Positions 11,178 through 18,930 of a DNA stretch of 64,000 nucleotides are shown piece after piece (position 1 is the first letter of the stretch; every line of letters begins with the position of its first letter). This DNA comes from Bacillus sp. AFS029637 (GTDB taxonomy: Bacteria; Bacillota; Bacilli; Bacillales; Bacillaceae_G). The notes beneath the pieces are model-generated. The model saw only the letters and a program-made list of their open reading frames with translations, searched no databases and had not been told where the DNA came from. The stretch lies in assembly GCF_002584985.1 (NCBI RefSeq), contig NZ_NUPZ01000009.1, forward strand, positions 20,353 to 84,352, given 5' to 3'. A program made the translations under genes and the position numbers.

Positions 11178-11296
11178 TATCCAGCTCCAGCGGCTAGAAT
11201 CTCCGGTCATTTCGCTCTCTCGGTCGAAGCAAAAAGCGCTTCTTGGTCGAGAGCTCCAATGCCCTGCGATTCTGAACGAGCCGCTTGCGCTTTTAA
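11178..11296 (-). repeat. hairpin repeat, core type B, copy 3 (inverted)
   Basis: TATCCAGCTCCAGCGGCT ... AGCCGCTTGCGCTTTTA ends with the type B core (CTCTCGGTCGAAGC ... GCTTCTTGGTCGAGAG), reading as the reverse complement of copy 2. Part of the 564-bp gap between rho and rpmE2. Confidence 0.85.
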
Positions 11297-11300
11297 ATGG

Positions 11301-11418
11301 TATCCAGCTCCAGCGGCTAGAATGGTCGGTGGCTTCGCGTCTTCCTACGAGGCAAAAAGCGCCTCTGCGTCAGAAGCTCCATCCTCCTCCCATTCTGAAC
11401 GAGCCGCTTCTGCTTTTA
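11301..11418 (-). repeat. hairpin repeat, core type A, copy 4 (inverted)
   Basis: The same ends, with core CTACGAGGC AAAAA GCGCCTCTGCGTC and inner layer AGAATG / CATTCT. It directly abuts copy 3; a short open frame runs through both and is not a gene. Confidence 0.85.
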
Positions 11419-11443
11419 AATTTAAAAAGACAAAAACAGGTAG

Positions 11444-11472
11444 TTGCAAAATGAAGTTAGCCTTGTTATAAT
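11444..11472 (+). promoter_or_regulatory. sigma-A promoter of rpmE2
   Basis: TTGCAA (11444-11449), 17 bp, TATAAT (11467-11472), about 95 bp before the start codon. This leaves a leader of about 90 nt. In B. subtilis the type B L31 gene is Zur-controlled; TCGAAAATGATTC (11533-11545) only loosely resembles a Zur box. Confidence 0.75.
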
Positions 11473-11567
11473 TTCATCATATGTGTTTCATCAATATAGT
11501 TGTGTATGCAGCTGAAGATGAAAAACTCTGTTTCGAAAATGATTCAGGGCGGAAGGAGATGAAAAGA

Positions 11568-11813
11568 ATGAAAGCAGGAATTCACCCAGATTACAAGAAA
11601 GTTGTATTCATGGACACAAACACAGGCTTCAAATTCTTAAGCGGATCTACTAAAGGATCTAACGAAACTGTTGAGTGGGAAGATGGTAACACTTATCCAT
11701 TACTAAAAGTTGAGATCAGTTCTGATTCTCACCCATTCTACACTGGACGTCAGAAGTTTGCTACTGCAGACGGACGCGTTGACCGCTTCAATAAGAAATA
11801 CGGTCTTAAGTAA
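11568..11813 (+). CDS. rpmE2: 50S ribosomal protein L31, type B (zinc-independent)
   Basis: An 81-residue L31 with [18 protein letters not shown] and the [20 protein letters not shown] tail. It contains no cysteine, so it is the zinc-independent (C-minus) type B form, which can replace the Cys-containing form when zinc is scarce. ATG 11568 has GGAAGGAG 8 bases upstream; upstream in-frame starts would add non-family sequence. Own promoter and terminator between rho and tdk. Confidence 0.96.
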   Translation: MKAGIHPDYKKVVFMDTNTGFKFLSGSTKGSNETVEWEDGNTYPLLKVEISSDSHPFYTGRQKFATADGRVDRFNKKYGLK

Positions 11814-11824
11814 TAAAAACATAA

Positions 11825-11862
11825 AACAGGCAAGTGTATGTATTCGCTTGTCTGTTTTTTTT
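11825..11862 (+). terminator. rpmE2 terminator
   Basis: AACAGGCAAG / CTTGTCTGTT stem (one G-T pair), 12-base loop, eight T. Confidence 0.85.
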
Positions 11863-11921
11863 GCGAAAATATTATACCTTTACCCTACTTTTAACTAAAA
11901 AGTAGATGAAAGGAGAGCTTC

Positions 11922-12509
11922 ATGTACTTAATAAATCAAAATGGCTGGATTGAAGTGATTTGCGGTAGTATGTTTTCTGGTAAATCAGAAGAGCTTATCC
12001 GCCGTGTGCGTCGTACGCAATTTGCGAAACAACATGCAATTGTATTTAAACCATGTATTGATAATCGTTATAGCGAAGAAGATGTTGTATCACATAACGG
12101 ATTAAAGGTGAAAGCAGTTCCTGTTGCTGCCTCAAAAGATATATTTGATCATATAACAGAAGATATGGATGTTATTGCAATCGATGAGGTACAGTTTTTT
12201 GATGGGGACATTGTGGAAGTGGTGCAAGTATTGGCAAATCGTGGCTATCGTGTCATTGTAGCTGGTTTAGACCAAGATTTCCGTGGTCTACCATTTGGAC
12301 AAGTTCCTCAGCTGATGGCGATTGCTGAACATGTAACAAAATTGCAAGCAGTATGTTCTGCATGTGGATCTCCAGCAAGTCGTACACAACGATTAATTAA
12401 TGGGGAACCAGCGGCATTTGATGATCCAATTATTTTAGTTGGGGCTTCAGAATCGTATGAACCGCGCTGTCGTCATTGTCATGCAGTTCCTACAAACAAA
12501 GATCAGTAA
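11922..12509 (+). CDS. tdk: thymidine kinase
   Basis: Type II thymidine kinase of the pyrimidine salvage pathway (thymidine to dTMP); 195 residues. P-loop [14 protein letters not shown] near the N-terminus, Walker B-like [10 protein letters not shown] with the catalytic Glu, and a structural zinc site from CSACG and CRHC cysteines. ATG 11922 follows AAAGGAGAG. It stands alone between its own terminator and that of rpmE2. Confidence 0.96.
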   Translation: MYLINQNGWIEVICGSMFSGKSEELIRRVRRTQFAKQHAIVFKPCIDNRYSEEDVVSHNGLKVKAVPVAASKDIFDHITEDMDVIAIDEVQFFDGDIVEVVQVLANRGYRVIVAGLDQDFRGLPFGQVPQLMAIAEHVTKLQAVCSACGSPASRTQRLINGEPAAFDDPIILVGASESYEPRCRHCHAVPTNKDQ

Positions 12510-12536
12510 AACTCGCTGCGCAAGGCGGGTTTTTTT
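12508..12536 (+). terminator. tdk terminator
   Basis: AACTCGC / GCGGGTT stem followed by seven T, overlapping the tdk stop codon region. Confidence 0.75.
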
Positions 12537-12558
12537 CGAAATAGAGAGAATGAGTGGT

Positions 12559-12581
12559 GTAAGCCGCTTGCGCTTTTAGAT
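12559..12581. repeat. repeat end remnant
   Basis: AAGCCGCTTGCGCTTTTAGA matches the right end of the inverted hairpin repeats with nothing else of the unit left. Confidence 0.5.
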
Positions 12582-12583
12582 AT

Positions 12584-12702
12584 TATCTAGCTCCGCCTCC
12601 TAGGTCCTTGCGTGTAAGAACCTCCCGCACGAGAAGACAAAAAGCGTCTTCTGTGCGAGAGAACCTTAGCCACTGGACCTAAGTAGTCGGCTCCGCTTTT
12701 AA
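12584..12702 (-). repeat. hairpin repeat, core type C, copy 5
   Basis: Ends TATCTAGCTCC ... GGCTCCGCTTTTA around core CTCCCGCACGAGAAGAC paired with GTCTTCTGTGCGAGAG. Its middle layer is AGGTCC / GGACCT, where copy 7 has AGCTCT / AGAGCT: two compensatory changes. Confidence 0.85.
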
Positions 12703-12708
12703 ATATAT

Positions 12709-12826
12709 TATCTAGCTCCAGCGGCTAGAATCTCCGGCTATTTCACTCTCTCACTCGAAGCGAAGAGCGCTTCAAGATCGAGAGTTCAAATATCCTGCGA
12801 TTCTGAGCGAGCCGCTTGCGCTTTTA
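12709..12826 (-). repeat. hairpin repeat, core type B, copy 6
   Basis: TATCTAGCTCCAGCGGCTAG ... AGCCGCTTGCGCTTTTA with the type B core. It differs from copy 8 (12962-13079) at about two positions, so the pair is a recent duplication. Confidence 0.88.
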
Positions 12827-12834
12827 AATTGTGA

Positions 12835-12953
12835 TATCTAGTTCCGGTGGCTAGCTCTTCATGTCTAAGAACCTCCCGCACGAGAAGACAAAAAGCGTCT
12901 TCTGTGCGAGAGAACCTTAGCCAGTCAGAGCTGAGCAAGCCACCTCCACTTTT
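12835..12953 (-). repeat. hairpin repeat, core type C, copy 7
   Basis: Core identical to copy 5, but outer arms GGTGGCTAGCTCT / AGAGCTGAGCAAGCCACC instead of the copy 5 arms. With copies 5, 6 and 8 it makes a C-B-C-B array filling the 640-bp tdk-prfA gap. Confidence 0.88.
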
Positions 12954-12961
12954 AAATATAT

Positions 12962-13079
12962 TATCTAGCTCCAGCGGCTAGAATCTCCGGCTATTTCACT
13001 CTCTCACTCGAAGCAAAGAGCGCTTCAAGATCGAGAGTTCCAATATCCTGCGATTCTGAGCGAGCCGCTTGCGCTTTTA
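12962..13079 (-). repeat. hairpin repeat, core type B, copy 8
   Basis: Near-identical to copy 6; ends 74 bp before the prfA start codon. Confidence 0.88.
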
Positions 13080-13153
13080 AATATAATTTGCGTTTTTTTG
13101 AGTAAGTACCATATACTATTTGTATTAGATACTAGGATGTAGAGGTGAATGAT

Positions 13154-14221
13154 GTGTTAGATCGTTTGCAAGCTGTAGAAGATCGTTATGAGAAGTTAAA
13201 TGAATTGTTAAGTGACCCAGAGATTATTAGTGATACAAATAAGCTTCGTGAGTATTCAAAGGAACAATCTGATATACAAGAGACGGTAGAAGTGTATCGT
13301 GAGTATAAGGATGTTCGTGAGCAGTTAAAAGATGCGAAAGCAATGTTAGAAGATAAGTTAGACGCAGAAATGCGTGACATGGTAAAAGAAGAGGTTTCTG
13401 AATTAGAAGGACAAGATAAAGAATTGTCAGAGCGTCTGAAAATATTACTTGTTCCAAAAGACCCTAACGATGATAAGAACGTTATCGTTGAGGTTCGTGG
13501 AGCTGCTGGCGGTGATGAGGCGGCTTTATTTGCTGGTGACTTATATCGTATGTATAGCCGTTATGCTGAGGTGCAAGGTTGGAAAACTGAAATTATCGAG
13601 GCTAGCTATACAGAATTAGGTGGATATAAAGAGATTATCTTTATGATTAACGGTAAAGGTGCGTTCGCGAAGCTAAAATTCGAGAATGGTGCTCACCGTG
13701 TACAACGTGTTCCTGAAACGGAATCTGGTGGACGTATTCATACATCTACAGCAACTGTAGCTGTATTACCAGAGGCAGAAGAAGTAGAAATCGACATTCA
13801 TGAGAAAGATGTTCGTGTTGATACATTCGCTTCTAGTGGTCCTGGTGGACAGAGCGTTAATACAACGATGTCAGCGGTACGCTTAACGCATTTACCGACT
13901 GGTGTAGTTGTATCTTGTCAGGATGAGAAATCACAAATTAAGAATAAAGAAAAAGCGATGAAAGTATTACGCGCACGTGTTTATGATAAGTTTAGACAAG
14001 AAGCACAAGCTGAGTATGATCAAAACCGTAAACAAGCAGTTGGTACGGGTGATCGTTCAGAGCGTATTCGTACGTATAACTTCCCGCAAAACCGTGTTAC
14101 AGACCATCGAATCGGTTTAACGATTCAAAAGCTAGATCAAATCTTACAAGGTAAGTTAGATGATTTCATCAATGCCTTAGTTATGGAAGATCAGGCTCAA
14201 AAGATGGAGGCAGCTGAGTAA
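13154..14221 (+). CDS. prfA: peptide chain release factor 1
   Basis: RF1 reads UAA and UAG stop codons and triggers peptidyl-tRNA hydrolysis. 355 residues. The codon-recognition motif PxT appears in [15 protein letters not shown], and the catalytic GGQ in [10 protein letters not shown]; its glutamine is methylated by PrmC, encoded next. The start is GTG 13154 with AGAGGTGA 6 bases upstream; a GTG at 13145 would overlap that site. Stop and the prmC start overlap by one base (TAATG), so the two are translationally coupled. Confidence 0.96.
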   Translation: MLDRLQAVEDRYEKLNELLSDPEIISDTNKLREYSKEQSDIQETVEVYREYKDVREQLKDAKAMLEDKLDAEMRDMVKEEVSELEGQDKELSERLKILLVPKDPNDDKNVIVEVRGAAGGDEAALFAGDLYRMYSRYAEVQGWKTEIIEASYTELGGYKEIIFMINGKGAFAKLKFENGAHRVQRVPETESGGRIHTSTATVAVLPEAEEVEIDIHEKDVRVDTFASSGPGGQSVNTTMSAVRLTHLPTGVVVSCQDEKSQIKNKEKAMKVLRARVYDKFRQEAQAEYDQNRKQAVGTGDRSERIRTYNFPQNRVTDHRIGLTIQKLDQILQGKLDDFINALVMEDQAQKMEAAE

Positions 14222-15072
14222 TGCGTGTCTATGAAGCCCTGAAATGGGCTTCTTCTTTTTTACAGGAAAATGGACGAGATAAAAATGCGGGAGAAATTGT
14301 CCTTTGTCATGTATTAAAGACGAACAGAACAGGGTTACTTATGAATATGCGTGAAGAAATAACTGAGGAACAAGAGAAGAGTTTCACAGAAGTTATTAAC
14401 AAGCATGTAGAAGGTATTCCGATTCAATATATGATTGGTTATGAAATGTTTTATGGGCGATCGTTCTTTGTGAATGAAGAAGTATTAATACCAAGGCCAG
14501 AAACAGAAGAGCTTATAGTCGGAGTGTTAGAAAGAATCGAGCGCCATTTTGGTAATGAGAAACTGCATGTAGCAGATATCGGTACCGGTAGTGGAGCGAT
14601 TTCTATTACGCTTGCTTTAGAAAATAAAAATCTTCATGTGTATACGGTAGATATTGCCCAGGAGTCGATTGAAGTTGCAAAAGAAAATGCAAAAACTTTG
14701 GGCGCAGAAGTAACGTTCTATCACGGTGATTTATTGTCACCATTTTATGAAACAGGTCAAAAGTTAGATGTTGTTGTTTCAAATCCTCCATATATACCAG
14801 AAGAGGATTGGCGTGGCCTTTCTCCTGTTGTGAAAGAGCATGAGCCGAAGAGAGCGCTTGTTGGTGGTGAAGATGGATTAGATTTCTATCGCCGTTTTAT
14901 GGAAGAATTGCCAAATGTGTTGCAGAAGAAAGCGATTGTGGCGTTTGAAATTGGAGTAGGACAAGGTGAGGATGTAAAGGGACTGTTACAAAATGCTTTT
15001 CCACATGCTCATGTTGAAGTTGTTTTTGATATTAACGGAAAAGACCGTATGGTATTTGCAGAGATGGAGTAA
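14221..15072 (+). CDS. prmC: protein-(glutamine-N5) methyltransferase, release factor specific
   Basis: SAM-dependent enzyme that methylates the GGQ glutamine of RF1 and RF2; 283 residues. N-terminal helical substrate domain, then Rossmann methyltransferase with the SAM loop ADIGTGSGAISI (about 120-131) and catalytic VVSNPPYIPEED. ATG 14221 overlaps the prfA stop. The stop codon lies inside the following terminator stem. Confidence 0.95.
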   Translation: MRVYEALKWASSFLQENGRDKNAGEIVLCHVLKTNRTGLLMNMREEITEEQEKSFTEVINKHVEGIPIQYMIGYEMFYGRSFFVNEEVLIPRPETEELIVGVLERIERHFGNEKLHVADIGTGSGAISITLALENKNLHVYTVDIAQESIEVAKENAKTLGAEVTFYHGDLLSPFYETGQKLDVVVSNPPYIPEEDWRGLSPVVKEHEPKRALVGGEDGLDFYRRFMEELPNVLQKKAIVAFEIGVGQGEDVKGLLQNAFPHAHVEVVFDINGKDRMVFAEME

Positions 15073-15096
15073 GGTTCACGCCTTACTCTATTTTTT
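15067..15096 (+). terminator. prfA-prmC terminator
   Basis: GAGTAAGG / CCTTACTC stem, 6-base loop, T run; the 5' arm contains the prmC stop codon. Confidence 0.8.
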
Positions 15097-15129
15097 GTGG
15101 AGAAATTTATATAGATTTTGAATTTAATA

Positions 15130-15159
15130 GTTTAGAAAGATGAAAGTCTGTCCACACTG
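15130..15159 (+). promoter_or_regulatory. sigma-F promoter of spoIIR
   Basis: GTTTA (15130-15134), 15 bp, GTCCACACTG (15150-15159) fits the sigma-F pattern GYWTA - N15 - GgnnAnAnT. spoIIR is a known forespore sigma-F gene in B. subtilis. Confidence 0.7.
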
Positions 15160-15183
15160 TTTGTAGAAGGGACGGTGGAGGAA

Positions 15184-16047
15184 ATGAAAAAACAAGTTAT
15201 TGCTTATCTTCTTCTATTATTAATTGGTGCACAGTTACTTGTGCAGTTTGGATATATGAAAGCTGATGCGAAAGGGCCTTCAGTTATTCCGAAAGAGGCC
15301 GTTCGATTACGAATTTTAGCAAATAGCGATTCAGATAAAGATCAGGCGTTAAAGCGTAAAGTACGTGATGAAGTAAAAGCGCAAATTGATGGATGGGTAG
15401 CAGATTTAACTTCATTTGAAGAGGCGCGAAAAGTCATTCAAAGTCATATTCCAGAAATCGAGAAAACAGTGGCAAATACGTTAAAAAGAGAAGGTAGCAA
15501 AGAGTCATTTCAAGTAAAGTTTAGCAAGAATGTAAAGTTTCCTACAAAGGTATATGGGAATTTTATTTATCCAGCAGGGGAATATGAAGCAGTATTGATT
15601 ACAATCGGAGAAGGTGAAGGGGCGAACTGGTGGTGTGTATTATTTCCACCGATGTGTTTCTTAGATTTTTCAAGTGGTACAGCTGTAAGGAAAGAAGAAC
15701 ATGTTGTGAAGGCTGAATCTCCTGAAGAGAAGCAGGTAAAACAACTAGATGAGGAAGTAGTAGATACACAAGAGAACAAAGAGGATGAGGTAAAAGAAAA
15801 GAAAGTTGTAAAGCAGGAAGTCGCAAAAAAAGTAACAGCTTCTGAAAAGAAAGTAGTAAAAAATGAAACGAAAGTAGAAGAACAACCTGTAAGTAAAGAA
15901 GAAACAAAAACTGTGGAAAAAGTGGAGAAACCTGTGGAACAAAAACAAGAAAAACAAAATGAGTATGTAAAAGTACAGGAGGAAGAAGAAAAGCCAGAAG
16001 TTAAGTTATTTATTGTAGAAGCTTTTACATCTTTATTTTCTAAATAG
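15184..16047 (+). CDS. spoIIR: stage II sporulation protein R
   Basis: Forespore-secreted signal that activates SpoIIGA to process pro-sigma-E in the mother cell. 287 residues: signal peptide (KKQVIAYLLLLLIGAQLLVQ), conserved domain to about residue 170 (VRLRILANSDSDKDQALKRK; GNFIYPAGEYEA; NWWCVLFPPMCF), then a Lys/Glu-rich tail of about 100 residues before a short hydrophobic LFIVEAFTSLF end. The tail makes it longer than the roughly 224-residue B. subtilis protein. ATG 15184 follows GGTGGAGG; a GTG at 15175 lies in that site. Confidence 0.95.
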   Translation: MKKQVIAYLLLLLIGAQLLVQFGYMKADAKGPSVIPKEAVRLRILANSDSDKDQALKRKVRDEVKAQIDGWVADLTSFEEARKVIQSHIPEIEKTVANTLKREGSKESFQVKFSKNVKFPTKVYGNFIYPAGEYEAVLITIGEGEGANWWCVLFPPMCFLDFSSGTAVRKEEHVVKAESPEEKQVKQLDEEVVDTQENKEDEVKEKKVVKQEVAKKVTASEKKVVKNETKVEEQPVSKEETKTVEKVEKPVEQKQEKQNEYVKVQEEEEKPEVKLFIVEAFTSLFSK

Positions 16048-16060
16048 TACTATTAACAAG

Positions 16061-16090
16061 TCCTTCCTCATATATAAAAAAGAGGAGGGA
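16061..16090 (+). promoter_or_regulatory. hairpin over the ribosome binding site of the ywlB-like gene
   Basis: TCCTTCCTC (16061-16069) can pair with GAGGAGGGA (16082-16090, the Shine-Dalgarno) with one G-U pair and a 12-base loop. No T run follows, so translational masking is more likely than termination. Confidence 0.45.
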
Positions 16091-16096
16091 TTTACT

Positions 16097-16555
16097 ATGA
16101 AGAAGGTGTATTTTGCTACGAAAGCAGATGTGGAAAGATTACATTCTTTTTTCGGACAAGCTAATAAAAAAGATGATAAAATAAATGAGTTGTACGCACA
16201 ATTTATGATTTTGGAAGAGGCGGAAGAAATACGGGCTGTAATTGGTTATGAACAAAGTGGGGAAGATGTACTAATTCGTTCTTGTTTATTCACACCTAAT
16301 GTGGATAAACAAACTTTCTTGTATTTTTTTGAAATGTTTTTGCAGTATATGAAAGAAAAAAATATTCGACAATTGTACTTATTAACAAATCATCCACAAT
16401 CTATAACAATCTTTCAGTTTTTTGACTTTGTCACTATAGAAAAAGAAAACGTGCCAAAGGGAATTCGACAGTTAGAACACTTTTGTAAAAATATAAAAGA
16501 GCCAAATGCAATAATACTAAATTGTCAGCTATTCACAAAGTTATCCACGGATTAA
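16097..16555 (+). CDS. YwlB-like protein, probable GNAT-type
   Basis: A 152-residue soluble protein in the position of B. subtilis ywlB (spoIIR - ywlB - ywlC), which is annotated as a putative N-acetyltransferase. The middle part (EEIRAVIGYEQSGEDVLIRSCLFTP, then a helix and RQLYLLTN) fits the beta4-beta5 region of a GNAT fold, but the acetyl-CoA P-loop (Q/RxxGxG/A) is not clear. Activity is therefore uncertain. ATG 16097 has GAGGAGGG, which is masked by a hairpin. The DnaA-box cluster starts within its last codons. Confidence 0.6.
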   Translation: MKKVYFATKADVERLHSFFGQANKKDDKINELYAQFMILEEAEEIRAVIGYEQSGEDVLIRSCLFTPNVDKQTFLYFFEMFLQYMKEKNIRQLYLLTNHPQSITIFQFFDFVTIEKENVPKGIRQLEHFCKNIKEPNAIILNCQLFTKLSTD

Positions 16556-16722
16556 TTAGGTTTATCCACATTTTGTGGATAAACCTTGTTTGTCTTTTGG
16601 ATAAATCTCATAGTAAACTAAAAATAGACAAGTATTTCATGGTAGAAAAGGACGTGGGAAAAAATGCATACAAATATGTGGGTTGTGGATAATGTTGTGG
16701 AAAGAAAAAAATATTATCCACA
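16529..16722. promoter_or_regulatory. DnaA-box cluster
   Basis: Four perfect TTATCCACA boxes: 16562-16570 (+), 16574-16582 (-), 16684-16692 (-) and 16714-16722 (+). Three one-mismatch boxes lie at 16529-16537, 16541-16549 (+) and 16596-16604 (-). The central pair is a face-to-face palindrome. The last two perfect boxes are inside tsaC codons. From memory, B. subtilis has a DnaA-box cluster at the same ywlB-ywlC junction that dampens initiation at oriC; this looks like its equivalent. Confidence 0.85.
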
Positions 16723-17704
16723 GTTACAAGAAGCAGCAAAATTATTAAGGGAAAATGAAGCAATTGCCTTCCCTACAGAAACGGTATATGGACTAGGTGC
16801 AAATGCGATGAATGATGAAGCAATCGCGAAGATTTTTGAAGCGAAAGGAAGACCGAGTGATAATCCACTTATTGTCCACATAGGCACGAAATCTCAGTTA
16901 GATGGGATTGTGACGGAAATTCCGCCAGTTGCGGAGAAGTTAATGGAACACTTTTGGCCAGGACCGTTAACAATTATTTTACCTAGAAAAGAAGGTATTT
17001 CAGAGAAGGTGACGGCAGGGCTTGATACGGTTGGAGTAAGAATGCCTGATCATCCAGTGGCGCTTGCTCTTATTGAGGAGGCAAATGTACCTGTTGCGGC
17101 ACCAAGTGCAAATCGTTCAGGTCGTCCAAGTCCAACGTTAGCGTCTCACGTATATGAAGATTTAAATGAGAAAATCGCGGGTATTGTAGATGGTGGTGCA
17201 ACGGGGGTAGGTGTTGAATCGACTGTAATTGATTGTACGAGCACAGTTCCAACGATTCTACGTCCAGGTGGCATTACGAAGGAACAGTTGGAAGCGGTGA
17301 TAGGTACTGTTTCTTTAGATCCAGCTTTAAAGGATGAGAAGGAAAAGCCGAAATCACCTGGAATGAAATATACACATTATGCACCGAAAGCGCCACTTAG
17401 TATTGTTGAAGGATCACGTGAGTTTATTCAGCTTATGGTGGATAAGAAGAAGGAAGAAGGATTCAAAGTAGGTGTATTAACGACAGAAGAGTATCAGCAT
17501 GTATATAGTGCAGATGTTATATTATCTTGTGGTGTTCGAAGTGATTTAGATAGTGTTGCGGCTAAATTATATGATGTACTTAGAACATTTGATGCAAGTG
17601 AAGTAGATGTTATTTTTAGTGAGTCGTTCCCAAATGAAGGAATAGGCAATGCCATTATGAATCGTTTAACAAAAGCAGCAGGACATCATATTATTACTGA
17701 ATGA
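16664..17704 (+). CDS. tsaC: threonylcarbamoyl-AMP synthase (Sua5/YwlC)
   Basis: Makes threonylcarbamoyl-AMP from threonine, bicarbonate and ATP, the first step of tRNA t6A37 modification. 346 residues: YrdC domain about 20-210 (IAFPTETVYGLGANA; KGRPSDNPLIVHI; VAAPSANRSGRPSPT), linker with SPGMKYTHYAPKAP, and C-terminal Sua5 domain, so it is the long Sua5 type. Its first codons carry two perfect DnaA boxes, which constrain the N-terminal sequence. The ribosome binding site is only moderate. Confidence 0.94.
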   Translation: MHTNMWVVDNVVERKKYYPQLQEAAKLLRENEAIAFPTETVYGLGANAMNDEAIAKIFEAKGRPSDNPLIVHIGTKSQLDGIVTEIPPVAEKLMEHFWPGPLTIILPRKEGISEKVTAGLDTVGVRMPDHPVALALIEEANVPVAAPSANRSGRPSPTLASHVYEDLNEKIAGIVDGGATGVGVESTVIDCTSTVPTILRPGGITKEQLEAVIGTVSLDPALKDEKEKPKSPGMKYTHYAPKAPLSIVEGSREFIQLMVDKKKEEGFKVGVLTTEEYQHVYSADVILSCGVRSDLDSVAAKLYDVLRTFDASEVDVIFSESFPNEGIGNAIMNRLTKAAGHHIITE

Positions 17705-17732
17705 TAAGGTGTGATTAGCAAACAGAATATTT

Positions 17733-17776
17733 CTCCTCGGATAAGCATATTTTGAAGTAGCACGTCCGAGGAGGGA
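17733..17776 (+). promoter_or_regulatory. hairpin masking the mntP ribosome binding site
   Basis: CTCCTCGGA (17733-17741) pairs perfectly with TCCGAGGAG (17765-17773); the latter contains the Shine-Dalgarno GAGGAGGGA (17768-17776), 6 bases before ATG 17782. Loop of 23 bases. Translation of mntP should depend on opening this stem. It is too short to be the yybP-ykoY manganese riboswitch. Confidence 0.6.
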
Positions 17777-17781
17777 CATGA

Positions 17782-18330
17782 ATGACGTTTGAACAGATAA
17801 TACCTTTAATAATTATGGCATTCGCCTTAGGGATGGATGCGTTCTCGGTGAGTCTTGGTATGGGGATGATGACCTTAAAGTTAAGACAAATCCTGTATAT
17901 CGGTATGACGATAGGGATTTTTCATATTATCATGCCATTTATAGGAATGGTATTAGGTCGTTTTTTATCAGAGAAGTATGGAGACATTGCACATTTTGCA
18001 GGTGCTATTTTATTAATTGGACTAGGATTCTATATTGTATATTCATCTATTTTGGAGAATGAAGAGGCTAGGATTGCCCCTATTGGAATTAGTTTATTCG
18101 TATTTGCATTCGGCGTTAGTATAGATAGTTTTTCAGTAGGACTTAGTCTTGGAATTTACGGGGCACAGACGATTATTACGATATTACTTTTTGGATTTGT
18201 TAGCATGTTATTAGCTTGGATTGGTTTATTAATTGGTAGACATGCGAAAGATATGCTCGGTACATATGGTGAAATAGTAGGTGGTATCATTCTAGTTGGA
18301 TTTGGATTATATCTCCTTTTCCCTATATAA
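17782..18330 (+). CDS. mntP: manganese efflux pump MntP
   Basis: Exports Mn2+ and prevents Mn intoxication. 182 residues, six membrane helices in two related halves, each with an acidic metal motif: [15 protein letters not shown] near residue 15 and [14 protein letters not shown] near residue 115. It corresponds to B. subtilis ywlD by position. ATG 17782; the ribosome binding site is masked by a perfect 9-bp hairpin. In B. subtilis ywlE follows directly; here about 3 kb of other genes intervene. Confidence 0.93.
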   Translation: MTFEQIIPLIIMAFALGMDAFSVSLGMGMMTLKLRQILYIGMTIGIFHIIMPFIGMVLGRFLSEKYGDIAHFAGAILLIGLGFYIVYSSILENEEARIAPIGISLFVFAFGVSIDSFSVGLSLGIYGAQTIITILLFGFVSMLLAWIGLLIGRHAKDMLGTYGEIVGGIILVGFGLYLLFPI

Positions 18331-18349
18331 TTTTGAGGAGGAGGACGTT

Positions 18350-18385
18350 ATGAACAGGGTATTGGAATGGTATATTCGATTTTAG
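18350..18385 (+). CDS. possible 11-codon peptide ORF
   Basis: ATG 18350 encodes MNRVLEWYIRF and stops at 18383-18385. Its ribosome binding site, TTTTGAGGAGGAGG, is the best in the neighbourhood, so translation is plausible although no function is known. It might be a leader peptide for the membrane-protein gene 110 bp downstream, or a leftover start site. Confidence 0.3.
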   Translation: MNRVLEWYIRF

Positions 18386-18495
18386 GTTGGATTAAGTTAA
18401 TTCGCGAATGATAAGATAGTTCCTTTCTGTGCATAGTTTTGTTTGTACTATATTGATCGCACTAAAAAATTACAGATATAGAAAGGATGAGATGG

Positions 18496-18771
18496 ATGAC
18501 GAGATTGAAGCAAGTTTTTGGTATTATTATTAGTTTTTTTGTTTTCTGGTTTAGTATGCTCGGTGTACAAATGTTTGCTGAGTTTTTAGATATTGAGTCA
18601 TTGAAATTTGTTGCGGGGAAAACGGAGGCAGCGCGTACTTTTTATTCTCCATACCCGTTTTTAATTGTTTTTCTTATTACATTGCTTTCCCTATACTTCT
18701 TAGTAATTAAGCTTGGGAAACCGAAAAAAGAGAAGATGCCTACTTTAGAGGAAAATAAGGAAGAATTATAA
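18496..18771 (+). CDS. small two-helix membrane protein
   Basis: A 91-residue protein I do not recognise with certainty. Two hydrophobic helices (about residues 8-30, VFGIIISFFVFWFSMLGVQ, and 55-75, FLIVFLITLLSLYFLVI) flank a 25-residue extracytoplasmic loop; the C-terminal tail is charged. YfzA-like small proteins have similar shape, but this is only a resemblance. ATG 18496 is preferred over 18487 because AAAGGA then has correct spacing. A strong terminator follows. Confidence 0.65.
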   Translation: MTRLKQVFGIIISFFVFWFSMLGVQMFAEFLDIESLKFVAGKTEAARTFYSPYPFLIVFLITLLSLYFLVIKLGKPKKEKMPTLEENKEEL

Positions 18772-18803
18772 AAAAATCCCCCGCTTTAAGCGGGGGATTT
18801 TTT
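18771..18803 (+). terminator. terminator after small membrane protein
   Basis: AAATCCCCCGCTT / AAGCGGGGGATTT near-perfect palindrome ending in six T. Confidence 0.85.
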
Positions 18804-18815
18804 GGATGATGTAGT

Positions 18816-18925
18816 AGAGCGGCTAGAATCTCCGGTCATTTCACTCTCTCTCATGAAGCAAAAAGCGCTTCAAGGTCGAGAGCTTGAAGTGTCATGCGAT
18901 TCTGAGCGAGCCGCTTCCGCCTTTA
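18816..18925 (-). repeat. hairpin repeat, core type B, copy 9
   Basis: AGAGCGGCTAGAATCTCCGG ... GATTCTGAGCGAGCCGCTTCCGC with the type B core (CTCTCTCATGAAGC ... GCTTCAAGGTCGAGAG). The outermost left end is missing, apparently cut by the terminator region. Confidence 0.82.
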
Positions 18926-18930
18926 GGTGG

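Noticed and set aside
11259-11471. Open frames running through hairpin repeats (also 18802-19029, 8117-8329)
   Set aside because: They read through repeat sequence (CERAA-AF-PAP type peptides) or intergenic DNA, lack ribosome binding sites and have no family resemblance. They are artefacts of GC-richer repeat DNA.
11533-11546. Zur box before rpmE2
   Set aside because: TCGAAAATGATTC is out of register with the Zur consensus by one base and lies well downstream of the promoter; too weak to call.
17705-17781. yybP-ykoY manganese riboswitch before mntP
   Set aside because: The leader is only 77 bp and lacks the conserved riboswitch loops; only a simple masking hairpin is present.
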